DNA of 54,727 bases from Multifurca ochricompacta (lineage: Eukaryota > Basidiomycota > Agaricomycetes > Russulales > Russulaceae): the NCBI GenBank assembly GCA_022496185.1, contig WTXG01000238.1, positions 1 through 54,727 of the forward strand, in the 5' to 3' direction. The notes beneath the pieces are model-generated. The model did no database searches, was not told the origin of the DNA, and saw only the letters and a list, made by a program, of their open reading frames with translations. Positions 1 to 12,354 of this stretch are shown one piece after another (the first letter of the stretch is position 1; each line of letters starts with the position of its first letter). The translations under genes and the position numbers were made by a program.

Positions 1-239
1 AAAGCGGGCAAGATGGATGAATCGGTGGTCACGAGAAACTTTGCTTTGGCGATCGACAATATGCGGACGTCCATGAGAAATCTCACCATGGCTGAGAAAA
101 TGGTGGTGACAATGACCGGCCCGAGGGCTGCCGCATTATTAATCGTACACAACAACAAACTCGGGTCACATGATCAAGCGACTCCAGGGTCATGCTCCAC
201 CAAAACGTTTGCGCCAAAGCCATTCGAAATGGCGGTCCA

Positions 240-480
240 CCCGCGCACGCACATCCGCGCCACGCTCAGGTTACAAGAGCGCGATGTCCAGCTGCACATT
301 GTGCACTGCTAGATGTAACAACCTATCCAGCTTAGTGCGTTTACGTCCGCACCACGATTGAGCAACAACTCCGCGATGATGTAGCATCCCTCTCGCATTG
401 CTATGTATAACGGGGTTTCAGTCTCTATTGTTCCGGTTCCGGTTATTAACATTGGCCCCAGGCAGCGATTGTATGGTTTT
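240..480 (-). pseudogene. Decayed ankyrin-repeat fragment
   Basis: Read on the minus strand, this stretch encodes two to three degenerate ankyrin repeats. One is clear (ETPLYIAMREG followed by LLLNRGADVNA). The next lies in another frame (LLHLAVHNVQLDIALL, a stop, then ERGADV). Frame changes and in-frame stops separate them, and no NACHT or Goodbye sequence flanks them in the first kilobase. The repeat consensus resembles the NLR ankyrin arrays at 7-9 kb and 14-16 kb, so it is probably the wreck of a further paralogue whose remainder is lost or lies beyond the window edge. Confidence 0.6.
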
Positions 481-1180
481 CGAAGCTTCCGTTCTGACGT
501 CTGTCCCCGTATCATTCGGCGATGCTGCATGGCAGTGGATTCCAGTCCAGCTTGTCCCGAATATGAATATCGGAGCAGGCGCGAGACCTCGAGCCCCTTT
601 GTCTAATACTGGGAGCAGCAGTCTCTTTCCATCTATGCTCTGCGCGTTGAAATCTGCGCCGCAGGACTGATCTCATGTTGGAGGTGTGGCAGTATGTCAT
701 GGTATGCGTGGAGCGGGGGGAGAAGCAGTCGGAGTCAGGTGCCAAGGCAGTGTTCCCGAATCTCACGACGAAAAGAGTAGAACGAGAACGACAAGAAGTA
801 TGTGCGCCTCAGCTCGGAGTCCTGCTGCGCTCGGAACCAACTCGACTACTCCGCACTCTATGAATCACCGACAGAGGTCTGAGGTATATATGTACCGTTT
901 GGTAGGGTTGTGACATGACAGAGGAAAGGGGCCAGCACTTAAGTCTTGAAACTTGCCCTCATACAGTACCTGCGCTACAAAGATAGCACATTATTGATCC
1001 ACTCCCACTTCCGTCATCCTTCCATGAATGAAGATTGGATGGGTCACGGATGCGACACTTTGAGTTGGAATGGCGAATGGCGCAAAATGTTGCCCACGTG
1101 ATTGGGTGATCGGATTAGGATTATTAATCCTTTGTATTTGGCTTGCATTTCATACATAACTTCATAGCCCCTACACACAT
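481..1180. other. No recognisable gene
   Basis: Short overlapping reading frames on both strands show no recognisable domain, signal peptide or repeat structure. I see nothing supportable here. Confidence 0.5.
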
Positions 1181-1189
1181 CCATCCAGC

Positions 1190-1497
1190 TCCGTGGGGCA
1201 CCGAAGGCCCCTTGAGCCTGCTCATTCGGCCTAGGCCCTGCCAGGTGAATCTTTCTTTAAAGTGGTAGTCTAGGTAGGTATAGTATAGCTATCAGGGTTG
1301 CTCGAGCCAGCAAGCTTATCCTCGTCGTCATGCGTGGTTCTGCCCGTCGGGACAGATCAATACGACTTCCATAGGGGCTCTGCCTAACAACTACAGTAGC
1401 TACTAGGGTACCCATTGTACTAGATAGCCGCGCGACTTAGGCACTGCCTTGCAAGCGCATCAATGAAACTCAATTTTTAAAAATAAAAATAAAACGA
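1190..1497 (+). mobile_element. LINE-like 3' tail with A-rich end
   Basis: The segment ends in an A-rich tail (1470-1495). About 70 bases before the end it carries a motif, CTAGATAGCCGCGCGACTTA, that recurs with small differences near 12898, also just before an A-rich tail. A shared terminal motif followed by A-rich sequence is typical of 5'-truncated non-LTR retroelement copies. The upstream limit is a guess and no protein-coding part is preserved. Confidence 0.5.
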
Positions 1498-1680
1498 CTT
1501 CTATGGCATATGTGAGTCTATATGGGTCTTGATCAGGAAAAAGGAAAAGGGTACAGGTAACCTCTTAGCCACTCGAATGAAGCGTCTGGAGGTTTTTTCT
1601 GATCCTCGAAACATCTTTCCTCAGAGAATCTAGTTTCCTGTCACAATTTATCTTTCTCATCAGCGAAGCCATGAGACAAG

Positions 1681-2368
1681 TGTAAGGATGGCTCAGGCGT
1701 TGAGCATGAAACCGTTAGCTGTCGCCACTCTTGGTTACACTCCTCTCTTTCATTTGCGAAGCCCTGAATTTAGAAAACTTCTGACCTTTATTCGATCTTA
1801 GTTTATAAAACCACCATACTATACTACAAAGTCATTAATGCAAGGTGCGAGCATTCGACGAATATCTCCCTTATCAGTACATAGCTCGTGCACATTCCGG
1901 GCCGCCTGCCCGTCCATTCTTTTACTCAGTTTCATACCCTCTCCGTCACCTCCCCGTCTTTATTGTCAATGTTTTCACCTCGCCGCCTTCACCTCACCGT
2001 CTTTATTGCATGGTTTTCACTTGGTCTTCATTCAGATCACTCTCTAAGGCTTGCTTTACTATACCACTCATCCACAAATCTGGACTTTCCACAAGTATAT
2101 AAAGGTATCTACAAATGCTTGTAGTAGTCCAGCGAACACGCAATCTAGCTCTCTCTCTCTCTCTTTCCTTGTGCTGAAAAGAACTTCTCGACGACATACG
2201 CGCACAGGTCAAACAGAACCTACAAGCAGCAATTATCTTAGTTCACGCACGATACGTCCACATTTGATCTAGTTAGCTCAAAGGGCGCGTTCTCTCCTTT
2301 CCTTCTCTATCTCTCTCACCATCTAGGGAACACTTTGCCTCGCACTCACCGCGGATTGGCTCTGCACA
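1681..2368 (+). repeat. Solo LTR (Ty3/gypsy-type)
   Basis: It begins TGTAAGGATGGCTC, like the LTR at 28787, and continues with the same landmarks as the other copies: GTTGAGCATGAAACC, a TATA box in CAAGTATATAAAGGTAT near 2092, a CT-rich tract, and an end in TCTGCACA. The five bases before it (ACAAG, 1676-1680) recur immediately at its end (2368-2372), as expected for a target-site duplication; the right boundary is ambiguous by one base. There is no internal retroelement sequence beside it, so it is a solo LTR left by LTR-LTR recombination. Confidence 0.8.
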
Positions 2369-2372
2369 CAAG

Positions 2373-3480
2373 TACGACTCGCTAACCATGTGTATATTCG
2401 GACGCCCATGGTTTAATTTAGTGCATTGTGATTGGCTGTGTGTAGGCAGCTGGTGGCGTAGGTGGCGTTATAGAAGTTTGCGCAAATTTTTTATGCAATC
2501 CGAAGCTATCCCTCAATCAATCAATTATCCAGATCTATCGGCACCGTTCAACAATCGCATCGGCCTCGCTCTAACCTCAGCCGTCGTCTGGTGCACTAGA
2601 CATTGCTGTCGATGGCCATAGAACCTATCTTATGGCTTGTGTTGCCTACTAGGTTGGATGTCAGGTTACCATTTTATCGCTAGTCAGGTCGGTGCTACTC
2701 GGCGAGTCGCTGCGATTTTCACCTCGACGCCTGCTCAATTCTCCTCCCCTCATGAATCAAAACTATTATCTGATAAGCCACTTCTGTGACTTCCCCACTC
2801 ATTCTGTCCTGCCTTCATACGGTTCCCAGCTTTGTCACGTCCGTTTTTGGGTCGTTCCAATTCTTGGGGATCGCAAACGCCTCGTGTGGGCTGGTGCTTG
2901 TGCCTAGATGTGCTTCTACTTACTGGAGGAATCCCATAAACTCTTTCTCACTTTTAAATAATCACTCAGCGCCTCATGACAAGTTAAACGAAACTGTCAT
3001 GTTTCGTATCAACAAAGCGTAGAATGTAGGCGTCCTTCTAGTTTTCGGCGGCGTTTCCGAGAGGCGATACGACTATTTTCAGACACGATGACTGGGGCGT
3101 CAAATAAGACAAATTAATCTTTACCAAAGTCGGCTTCAATCGGCAAATAGAAGAAGCATGGCATTACCGCGGCTCAGCGAGCGCGTTACGTTACGGCATG
3201 GTCGTTCTACTGTATATTTCGCACAAGGTGAACTGTTTAAATTGACTTCCAAGGCAGGAAAGGGATTGTCTCCCGTGCATGACCCCTCCCTAGAACTCAA
3301 TCACACCCCGTTGAGACTCATTATCGCGTCGCGCGTTTGAAGTGCCGTCGGCATAGCGGCCGGGGGATTATTTTTGAGGTTTGTAATACTTCGCGAACAC
3401 CGCTGCTAAAGTTAGCACATGGCTCCGCGGGCCGTTACGACAGTGCTATGCAGTGGTGAATACATCCTATCCTGCTTTGC
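2373..3480. other. Intergenic, no gene seen
   Basis: Only short unconserved reading frames occur between the solo LTR and the oxalate decarboxylase promoter. I see no repeat or RNA gene. Confidence 0.5.
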
Positions 3481-3489
3481 CTTTGAAAA

Positions 3490-3503
3490 GTGTATATAAG
3501 GGG
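3490..3503 (+). promoter_or_regulatory. TATA box of oxalate decarboxylase gene
   Basis: The sequence GTGTATATAAGGGG lies about 55-65 bases upstream of the ATG at 3555. This is a good TATA element at a plausible distance for a short 5' UTR. TATA-containing promoters in fungi often go with regulated genes, which would fit an acid- or oxalate-induced enzyme; that last step is inference. Confidence 0.65.
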
Positions 3504-3554
3504 ATCGTTCTGTGGGACTAGTATTAAACATCAGTTCTCTGCGATTAGTTCCAA

Positions 3555-5741
3555 ATGGTCACCCCCTTCAAACGCATCATCCTCTTCGCCTGCCTCGCTA
3601 CTACAGTTTTCGGAGCCCCGGCGTCTTCTAGTAGTTCGACGCTTACAGTTGGGAGTGTACCCACGACCTCCACCGCGGCACCGCGACCGTGACTGATCCT
3701 CCGACCAGCAATGACCCTAACGACCCCATTTTCCCAATAGACTGGGATGGTCTTGCAGAGCCAGTACGGGGCGGGCTTGGTGCCCCGATCCTCGGGCCAC
3801 AGAACATGCAACTTCAGCAAGAGAACCCTGATATTCTTGCACCTCCAACTACGGATCATGGGAGTGTGTGCGTGGTTTGACCTTGTTCGTGTGCGTCGGG
3901 CATCCAATTGATGACTAGTATCAAGGCCAAATGCAAAATGGCCCTTCGCTCTGAGTAGTAATCGCTTGCAGACAGGTGGCTGGGCCAGGGAACAAAATGG
4001 TAAGGAGCTTTCTCGAGCGGCCTCTATTGGACACAATCTGACTCTTCCTTTCAAGTCAATGCAATGCCCATTGCTACTAGTACGACCTAAATTGTTGTCT
4101 TGCGCTACTGAAGATGCCCATAACTTATCACAGGCATGGCCGGCGTGAACATGCGTTTGGAGCCCGGTGCTGTTCGGTAAGTCATGAAAGTGGTAGGGAT
4201 ACCCTCGGTTTTAATTCCCTGGTATTGCGTGTAGTGAGCTTCACTGGCACAAGACCTCAGAGGTACGTAGTCGAGTGGAGTGGTTGTTTTGATTTGAGTT
4301 TGAGACAGCTTATCTAATCTTATTTCAGTGGGCCTACGTCATCAAAGTAAGAATCTCCGCCTAGATGACATGACGCACTAAAGTTTACTCTCTCGGTAAG
4401 GGATCTACACAAATAACCTCCGTTGACCAAGATGGGAGGAGTTACATCTCAGTTGTCGTAAGTGGCTGATGCCTAGTAGGTCAATTGATGATTTCTTCTA
4501 ACGATGAGGTATTTAGCACCCTGGCGATTTGTGGTTCTTCCCTGCCGGTATACCCCATTCTTTGCAGGCCACTGCCGACTCACCTGACGGGTCCGAGTTC
4601 TTGCTGGTTTGTTTGAAAAGTGTAGATCCAGTGCACGTCTCATGCCTTCCCATTCAGGTATTCCCCAGTGGCGATTTCAGCGAAGATTCCACTTTCCAAG
4701 TGAGTCTTTCTCCCTTGTATTTCTCAGACTGCTATTCACCTCCCGTAGGTAACAGACTGGCTCGCTCATGTTCCAAAGGAGGTCCTTGCCAAAAACTTCC
4801 AGCTGAATATCACTGCTTTTGACCATATTCCCTCGCGGGAGTTGTATATTTTCCCCTCGAGTAAGTAGCAGAACATTTCTGTTGTGTCATATCTTTCTCT
4901 GATCATGTGGCTCCTACACCACTACAGACCCGCCTACAAGTAACGCGGTGGTGTCAAATCCTCAAGGACAAGTTCCCAATCCCTTCTCTTTCCCCTGGTC
5001 CAAAGTTCGACCGACAAAACTTAACGGGGGATCGGTCAAGATCATTGATTCAACAGTTTTCAACATCTCGACGACGATTGCCGCTGCTGAAGTGACAGTT
5101 GAACCTGGTGCTATCCGTGAATTGCACGTGAGTGTCCGCATTGTTCCAACACTACACTATCTCACTTTTGTGAATAGTGGCACCCGACGCAAGATGAATG
5201 GACCTATTATTTGTAGGCACTTCCCTTATCAACTGGGGCGTATTTGCGCTGAGAATAAACTCTCAGGTCGGGCCAAGGTCGCGTGACTGTTTTCGCTTCT
5301 TCTAGCAACGCTCGCACATTCGACTACCAATCTGGCGACATTGGTTACGTACCTGCTACTTTTGGTACGTAATCATCAATGGCGGGGATAACTCTAGGAG
5401 CTCAGTTATGTGTCCCCGACCCGCGAATGCAGGTCATTACGTCGAGAATACTGGAAACACGACCCTTCGCTTCCTGGAAATCTTCAATGCAGGTGAGGCC
5501 CCACAACACATAGCGTTCGTTATGTTGTGAAACTTAAATGAATGTCACAGATCGATTCCAAGACATCAGCCTCAGTCAGGTAGGGTGACCTACTATAGTT
5601 CTGGTTATCTCTTATTAATCACCAATTCATCAGTGGCTTGCACTCACACCTCCGGCTCTCGTAAAAGCACACCTCGGGTTCTCTGATGAGACTATCGCGC
5701 ACTTAAGCAAAACCAAGCAGATAGTTATAGGACCAGCTTGA
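3555..5741 (+). CDS. Secreted oxalate decarboxylase (bicupin)
   Basis: It converts oxalate to formate and CO2 (EC 4.1.1.2) with Mn bound in two cupin domains, normally outside the cell or in the wall. The first exon encodes a signal peptide ([20 protein letters not shown]). About a dozen short introns can be placed by reading. After splicing, the usual landmarks appear in order: [49 protein letters not shown], the cupin-1 ligands [13 protein letters not shown] and PAGIPHSLQ, the lid motif FSEDSTF, the [15 protein letters not shown] segment, the cupin-2 ligands [11 protein letters not shown] and GHYVENTG, and a C-terminal HLGFSDETI region. The lid glutamate (SED, equivalent to SENS in Bacillus OxdC) favours decarboxylase over oxidase. 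The oddity is one frame change near 3675-3690, between the signal peptide and the mature domain, which no canonical intron resolves; it is a one-base indel or a consensus error. Confidence 0.94.
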
Positions 5742-7177
5742 AAAGCTGGGGGTTCTCCCCTTATTTTCCTTTGATGTTTTTCGATTGCTTTGCTCGATTT
5801 TTATGTATTTTGATTAGTCGATGACATTGTATTCGTTGTAATATATCACAAACAATTCTGTCTTCTGGAATGATCCCTTTCACTCAACCCTAAGATCCAT
5901 CTATGGGAGACTATAAAGCGAATTGCTCAGTCTTTGTGATAGGAAACAGGTTCTAAACTACGCGGTAGTCTCAATGTCCCTGTGTGCTATGGCTGCTATT
6001 CCAACACCATCCGCAAAATGTGGCATGTATAGCGAGGAGTGTCGTCTATTCTGAGTCAAACAAGGGCTTGCAATGAATCTTGGAAGGGTATCAAAAAGTC
6101 AAGAACGAGACTGGAAGATAAGGGATAGTACACACGGCCATTACGTCATGTGGACTTTTTCAATCGAATCTCTGAATCCAATGGGCCTGTTTCCTCTGCA
6201 CCATGCTCAAGCCACAAACGCGCTACGACATATAAGTGCCAGTCTAAGAAGGGTGCCGTACGGAAGTCATATTCTTTTTCCCAAGGTGGTGATGGGACTG
6301 GAGGTCGAGAACGCCCTTGCGGAGGTGAGAAAAACTACCCGGAGCTCGAAATCTGTCGGCAATGGCAATGACCATAAACAAACTTGGAAAACACACGGAG
6401 CATTTCAGGCGTGCACACCCTTAAAGAATACTGTGTCAGAATTAATTAAAGGACGTCTGGAAGCGCTTCAACGCGAAGCAGACACCGTTAGAGGCGTTTG
6501 GCCGGCTTTGCTCATTCCGGACCGACCCGCTTCCGATACCGATACCGTATTAGAGTAGCTCCGGCAAACAACGCCGTCCTGCTGTTCATTTACGTCTCGC
6601 CGTTCCCAGGGCCCCACTATATAAAATCAGACCACTTCTGTGATATATTCTGAGACCGCCAAAGCTAGTAGATGTGTGAAGCTTTCACTGTCAATTTCTA
6701 GGACACCCCCTCAAGTACTATGTTTTGTTTTGGGTCTATTTTTCTATTCTATAATTGTGTCTGTGGTTAGGCTGCATCATTTCTTCCAAACACTGACATC
6801 CAAAAGCGCAGCGAAGTATGTTATCTTACCAATCATATTTTAAAGTTCAATCTAATAGCCTGTAAAACGAAAGGCGCTGCATATAGTAGCGGATTTAAAC
6901 TTGGGCCCAAAATTTTTATCCTGTCCGCGAGAATCTCCCTGCATGCTTAACATACTCGAGTTTTATTTTTGAAGTCGTCTTGTTGCTCTTGGTCCTGTCA
7001 CTTCAATGTGCTTTTCGCATGACTTGCATCCACTGTGAATCTTCATTGCCCTATGACAAGTAAATAGGATTGTAAAATAACAGCTTGGAGTTAACACGGT
7101 ATAAGTACTTCCAACAATGGTTAAATCAACGGACATGAGCTCTGGTAACTACTAGCAGATCAGATGGTTCCTAGACC
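5742..7177. other. Intergenic; one unsupported 161-codon frame
   Basis: Downstream of oxalate decarboxylase lies an open frame at 6073-6558 (+, 161 codons, starting MNLGRVSKSQERDWK) with no recognisable domain, no neighbours in common and no clear promoter. I do not call it as a gene. The rest is AT-rich with no structure that I can see. Confidence 0.45.
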
Positions 7178-10100
7178 CTACTCCCCGCGCGCTTCAACAT
7201 ATCTTGACAGTAATTGTGCAATTTCACGGTGTCCCCTTGCCAATGCTGCCTGGGACGCAGTTCGACCCTCGTCATTCCGCAGTTGAACAATTGCTCCATA
7301 TTCCAGTAGTAGCTCTAAAATCTCGATGTGCCCATTACGTGCTGCGAAATGCAGCGGGGTCCATTGGTCTTGCTCCTTCGCGTTTACATCTGCGCCGTTG
7401 TCAAGCAACAATCGCGCGACTTGGGTATGTCCATTTCGCGATGTTTCGTGCAATGGGGACCAGCCACTCCGGTCCCGGGCGTTCAAATCCGCTCCATGTT
7501 CATCAGCAGGCGTGCAACATCGAGATTCCCTTTGCTTGATGCTACGCCCAGCGGAGTCTCGTGAGATTCATTGCGCGCGTTTACATCCGCACCGCGATCT
7601 AGTAACGACTTCACAATGCTGAGATTCCCCTCTCTCGACGCAGTGTGCAACGAAGTTTGGTCATCATTTTCGGCGTCGTGATCCTCCCCACGGTTGGGTG
7701 GTGATTCCACAACTTCAGAGAGGAGGTCTTGTGGTTCATCAGTGGACAGAGTACCAGCCACATTATCTTCGGGGTTAGCATTTGCGCCGTGCTCAATGAG
7801 CAAACGTGCGATATCGGACCCCCCGTTTTTCGGTGTCGTGTCCAGTGGGGTTTTTTGATCCTGGTTCCGCATGTTGACATCCGCCCCACGCTCTATGAGC
7901 AAGCGAGTGACTTCAAGATACCCATTGGCCGATGCCAGATGTAACGGGGTCCAGAGGTCCCCTTTTTGCGCATTCACATCTGAGCCATGATCGAGTAACA
8001 ACCGCACGATTTCGAGATGCCCATTCCGCGATGCTCGGTGGAGTGGAGTCCAGCTGTTGTCATTAGAGAATCCACATCTGCACCACGTTCGATTAATAAG
8101 CGTGAAACCTCGAGTTTTCCGTTCTCCGATGCCAGTGACAATGATGTAGTGGATGTCCCGTTTTGCGTGTGGACATCTGCGCCACACTGAAGCAATAGCT
8201 GAGCAACATCAAAATGACCATTGTGCGATGCCGTGTGCAGCGGGGTCCAGCCATTGTTGTCACGGCAATTCACGTCAGCGCCGCTTTTTACCAATAGGCT
8301 TGCAACTTTGAGCATCCCATTTCCTGATGCAATGTCTAATGGGGTCTCATTACTCTTGTTCCGCACATTGACGTCGGTGCCATGATCCAGTAGCAACTGC
8401 ACAATGTCAAGACGTCCGCTGCTTGATGCCGTGTGCAATGGGGTCCAGCCAGATTCGTCGCTGGAATTGGTGTCAGCCCCGTGCTCAATTAGCAAGCGGA
8501 CTACCTCGAATCCCCCGTTTCCTGACGCAAGGTCCAACGGAGTCTCTTTCTTCAGATTCGTCAAGTTGACATCCGCGCCGTGTTCGACCAACAAGCTAGA
8601 AATCTCGAAGTTTTTGATTCCCGCGGCCATATGTAAAGGTGTCCAGTGATCGTTTTTATATTTATTCACGTCCGCACCGTGGTCTAGCAGCAATCGCACG
8701 ACTTCCAGATGTCCATATCTTGAAGCGCTGTGTAACGGAGTCCAGCCATCATCGTCACTGGTAGCAACATCTGCTCCATGTTTGAGCAAAAGTCGTGTAG
8801 CCTCGAGCTCTCCGTCAGCCGATGCCATATCCAACGGGGTCAAACCATCCCCATTCCGCGCATTGACATCTGCGTCGTGCTCAAGCAACAGCTTCATGGT
8901 GTCGAGATTTCCGCTTCGCGAAGCTCTTTGCAATAGGTTTAAGTCTTCATTCCCCATGGCATTCACATCTGCGCCGTTCTTAAGCAGCAGTCGGGCGATG
9001 TCGATATGTCCCTTTGCAACTGCAGCATGCAACGGAGTCACGTGATAACCGCCTTGGGCGTTAACGTCCCGCGGATAGGTGCGATGAGTGCTCTACAAGG
9101 CCTTGGAATCCACATATGACCGCATAGTATAAGGGAGGAACTTTATGTCGCGCTGAAGGTGCCTCTAAAGTGTGCTCTATCCAAGGATGGTCTACGTCGT
9201 GCAACCACACCCAAACAGAAAAATGTGGCCCATCCGAGTCAAAGAGAAGTACCATCGCGTCTTGAATGCGTGATGATACGTTCCCAAACTTTCCATGGTC
9301 GACCCAGTGTTGGGCAGCGTAGACAGCCAGGGGAAATTCCTCGATGCTCTTTCTGTCGACGTGAGCGTCAAGCTTGAGTAAGACGCTGAGGCAGCCCCAG
9401 CAAACATGGCATGCGCGGATTCAAGAAGAACATGATAACGAGAAAGATTCTCTGCTGAGGTAGAGAGGCGACTGGAAGTCAAGAACTCCTTCACGGAGAA
9501 GTGAGAAAACTGCACGACCTGGAAGCCATGGACGTTGACAACAGCGACTAAACTGGAACATGCAGAGAGCACTGCTTCTTCTGCGTCCCGGGACGCCAAT
9601 TTGCATTGAATTTTGGATGCGCCCCCGAATCGAATCGAATTGCAAGGACTTCCGCAAGCTCTTCGACGAGAAGCGGACGAATTGATACGGTGAGGCATTG
9701 GAATAGTCGGTGTGCGTATTCTCTTTTCTCCTCATCTATTCCAAGTAAAGTGTGCTCGTATGTTTCGTCCAAAGTTTTTGGCAAGTCATCAAGAGCATTC
9801 CGAATGCTCGCCGGAAAACTGCGACGAAGGATCTCCAACTGGCAGAAAACCCACCGAAACCTGCGTGATTCCGTCAGAATCCGAGCAAGATGCCTCGCCG
9901 GCCGGTGATGGCTTACATCCCATCCGCTTTCTCTGAAAGAGTATCAATCACCAGCTGGTGATCCTCCGTTCTCCATCTCCGCATTCTTCGGTCCGAATGA
10001 ACTATAGTTCTGACATAATCGAGAATGTCCTTCTTTTGGCCACTTTCATCATGAAGAGACAGCTGGAGAGATGCCAAAGGCTCAAGAACATTGCGGATAT

Positions 10101-11883
10101 CGATCTCTGGGCGACTTGAAACGCAGATACGTAGATTGGGGAGTTGCAAATCAATAAGCTCCTCCACGATCTCAAGGACCTTTTCACGTGCGGTTGGCAT
10201 TCCGGAAGTGTTGGGACATTCATCTAGCGCATCAATAATTAGGTAGACTTCGGGTTGTCCTGGGAGTTCGAGCATATCTTTTAGACATTGCGTGAGCGCA
10301 CCATCTGTCGGTTTCTGAGTGCCAGAATCGTGAGTGATGTATAAGCGGGAAAGGAATTCAGAGCAAGTGTCAGACTGGGCACAGAGCTGGAAGAGGAGAG
10401 ACGAGAGCAACCCATAGCGGTGTTGCTTTTGGGCGTCCCGAAAGTCAAAATAATAATAGGCCATAGAAGCTAGTCCGGCCGCACGGATGCCCAAGATGTC
10501 TTGTATGATCGCAGAGCTAGGAGAGGGTAAGAATGACCCTGAAGGGAATTGTTGGACAGGACATACAGGAGAATGCTCTTCCCCGAGCCCGCTATGAGAT
10601 TATGAGATCATAATATTGTGGAAGAAAATGTAGAGGATCATACGCTTCCCATGGATCCACAAGAGGGAACCCGTTGCTTTCCACTCAGAGAATACATTGC
10701 CTTGGAAGAACCATCGTGCGGTCCCGGATTGGTAAGCTTCGCGTGCGATGTTGTGATTCGTGGACGGATCTGGAGGTGAGAGCCAATTTCGAACATCCTT
10801 CTGCAAGTGGTCACCTGCGAGATGGCCTCAGCTTTGATAACAACAACGGAGGAATGAGGGATAACGAACGTTCCATCTTGTTTATCCTATTTGTCGTCTG
10901 TTGCATATTAACTAGATCCATAATTAGCCCAAATTGTAGCTATTTCGCGGAAACAAGTTTTAAACACACCCAGAACCTGTCGGATGCCGTCAGCTGAAGC
11001 CCTTCCGTCTACTTGATATCTCAGTAACATGTTCGGAGTCAGCTCGCAAGTATCGCGCACCGTCCATGACCACCCTAATGTTGTTCATGAGACCATGAAC
11101 AACCTGCAGTGTCTGAGCCGCAGTCATTCTAGCCTCTTCCCCAGTAAGTCGGTCCAACCTCTGTAGCACAGCCTCAATCTCACTCTCTCCCAAAAGCTTC
11201 TTTGCAAACTTCTCTGCACCACATTAAGTCATGAGTTACCCGATGGTGAAACTCCGCTTACTGAAACGTCCCTGCTTAATCTGTTTCGTCGCTAGGGAAA
11301 GGACGGAAAGTAGTTCTACTAGTATTTTCACAATGATATCTGTCATCGCGGCGGTGAACGGGATCTCTGTATAAACATTGAGACGTCGAAGAAAATTTCC
11401 CATGCATTCAAAGAGATCGATAAGAGCATCGTAGCTCAAACTGACTTCACCAGCATCTGACATGGCTAAATGTCACTAGGGTCGTAAGTGTAAAATGAAG
11501 GAGGCACTGACAGTGAGCAGGAAATCAATGCCAACAAAGATCGCTTTTGTCGGTTGGAAGGGTACCTAGCAGTTAAAGGAAGATAACAATTGAATAGAGT
11601 AAATTTCCTCAATGTGGCTCACCAGGTTAGCCACCTCGCCAAGAGTGCCAGAAAGGGCATGTAGAACGTGTACCGTCGGTCCAAGCCAGTTGATCAGTTC
11701 CCGATTTCCCTCCCGATATTCTTTGAAAGCCTTGGCCTTAGTTTGAAGTAGGTCAACGATGGCATCTGGGGAGTCACAGCTTTGGAGCTTTTCGGCGAAC
11801 GGATTCTTGTTGAGGTCCATCCCGGTTTGTTTAGCGTATTCATCTAGTGCATCGAGGATCAATCGGAGGTTGGAAGTAGACAT
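7178..11883 (-). CDS. NLR A: Goodbye-NACHT-ankyrin protein, frame interrupted
   Basis: This is a putative intracellular STAND receptor; such fungal NLRs are thought to act in non-self recognition and programmed cell death. Transcription starts beyond 11883 (ATG: MSTSNLRLILDALDEYAKQT). The N-terminal Goodbye-type domain spans several small exons (11883 to about 10990). The NACHT P-loop GSGKS lies at 10575-10589, with its preceding proline codon split by an intron. The Walker B LIIDALDEC lies near 10212-10242, followed by the SSRPEIDIRNVLEPL sensor region and a helical/winged-helix region (FRWVFCQLE, ETYEHTLLGIDEEKREYAH, QFSHFSVKEFLTS). About 19 ankyrin repeats fill 9080 to 7190. The reading frame breaks by single bases near 9590, 9400, 9080, 8065 and 7505, with homology resuming at once in another frame. 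Either it is a young pseudogene or the consensus carries indels. It lies head-to-tail with NLR B, about 2 kb away. Confidence 0.88.
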
Positions 11884-12354
11884 ATCTGTAAGGGGGGCCC
11901 TAAACCATAAGGTTAATAATCTGGATAGGTTGAGGGCTCACTGCCAGCCAAGCGCCAGACAGTATAGCCCCACTGTGGACAGATTAGGCGCCGTAAGATC
12001 TAGGCGACCATATATGGGGGACAACGCCAGTCGTGAGCGTTTGTACACTATAGCGTTTTAAATAGGGGAAAATATATCGAGCGATAAAGAGCGTGTCTCT
12101 GCACGCCTACTGGATGGGGTGTAGGATGGCATGCTTCTACTCTCACTCGCACTGAGCTGAGAGCAGTCTTAGTATGGCGCAACACACTCAAATTTCACTG
12201 GCTTAATTTTCTGAACACCCTGAACACCACTCAAGTGTTGACACATGTTGACACAGGATGTGTTAAGATATGCTTCAGGTATCTTAGATCTTAGAGACAA
12301 TTAGCCAGATTAGATTAGATTAGGACTAGGACCAGATGAACCATTTCATTTTAT
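11884..12354. other. Upstream region of NLR A
   Basis: No coding sequence is recognisable. This stretch should contain the promoter of the minus-strand NLR A. The sequence CAAGTGTTGACACATGTTGACACA near 12231-12255 contains a short direct repeat of TGTTGACACA of unknown meaning. Confidence 0.35.

Noticed and set aside
6073..6558. 161-codon open frame as a gene
   Set aside because: It has no recognisable domain, splice context or promoter. Length alone is weak evidence in this DNA.
7204..9045. Plus-strand open frames opposite the NLR A ankyrin array
   Set aside because: They are antisense readings of a GC-rich 99-base repeat and show no domain or codon pattern of their own. The same applies to the frames opposite the arrays at 14-16 kb and 41-42.5 kb.
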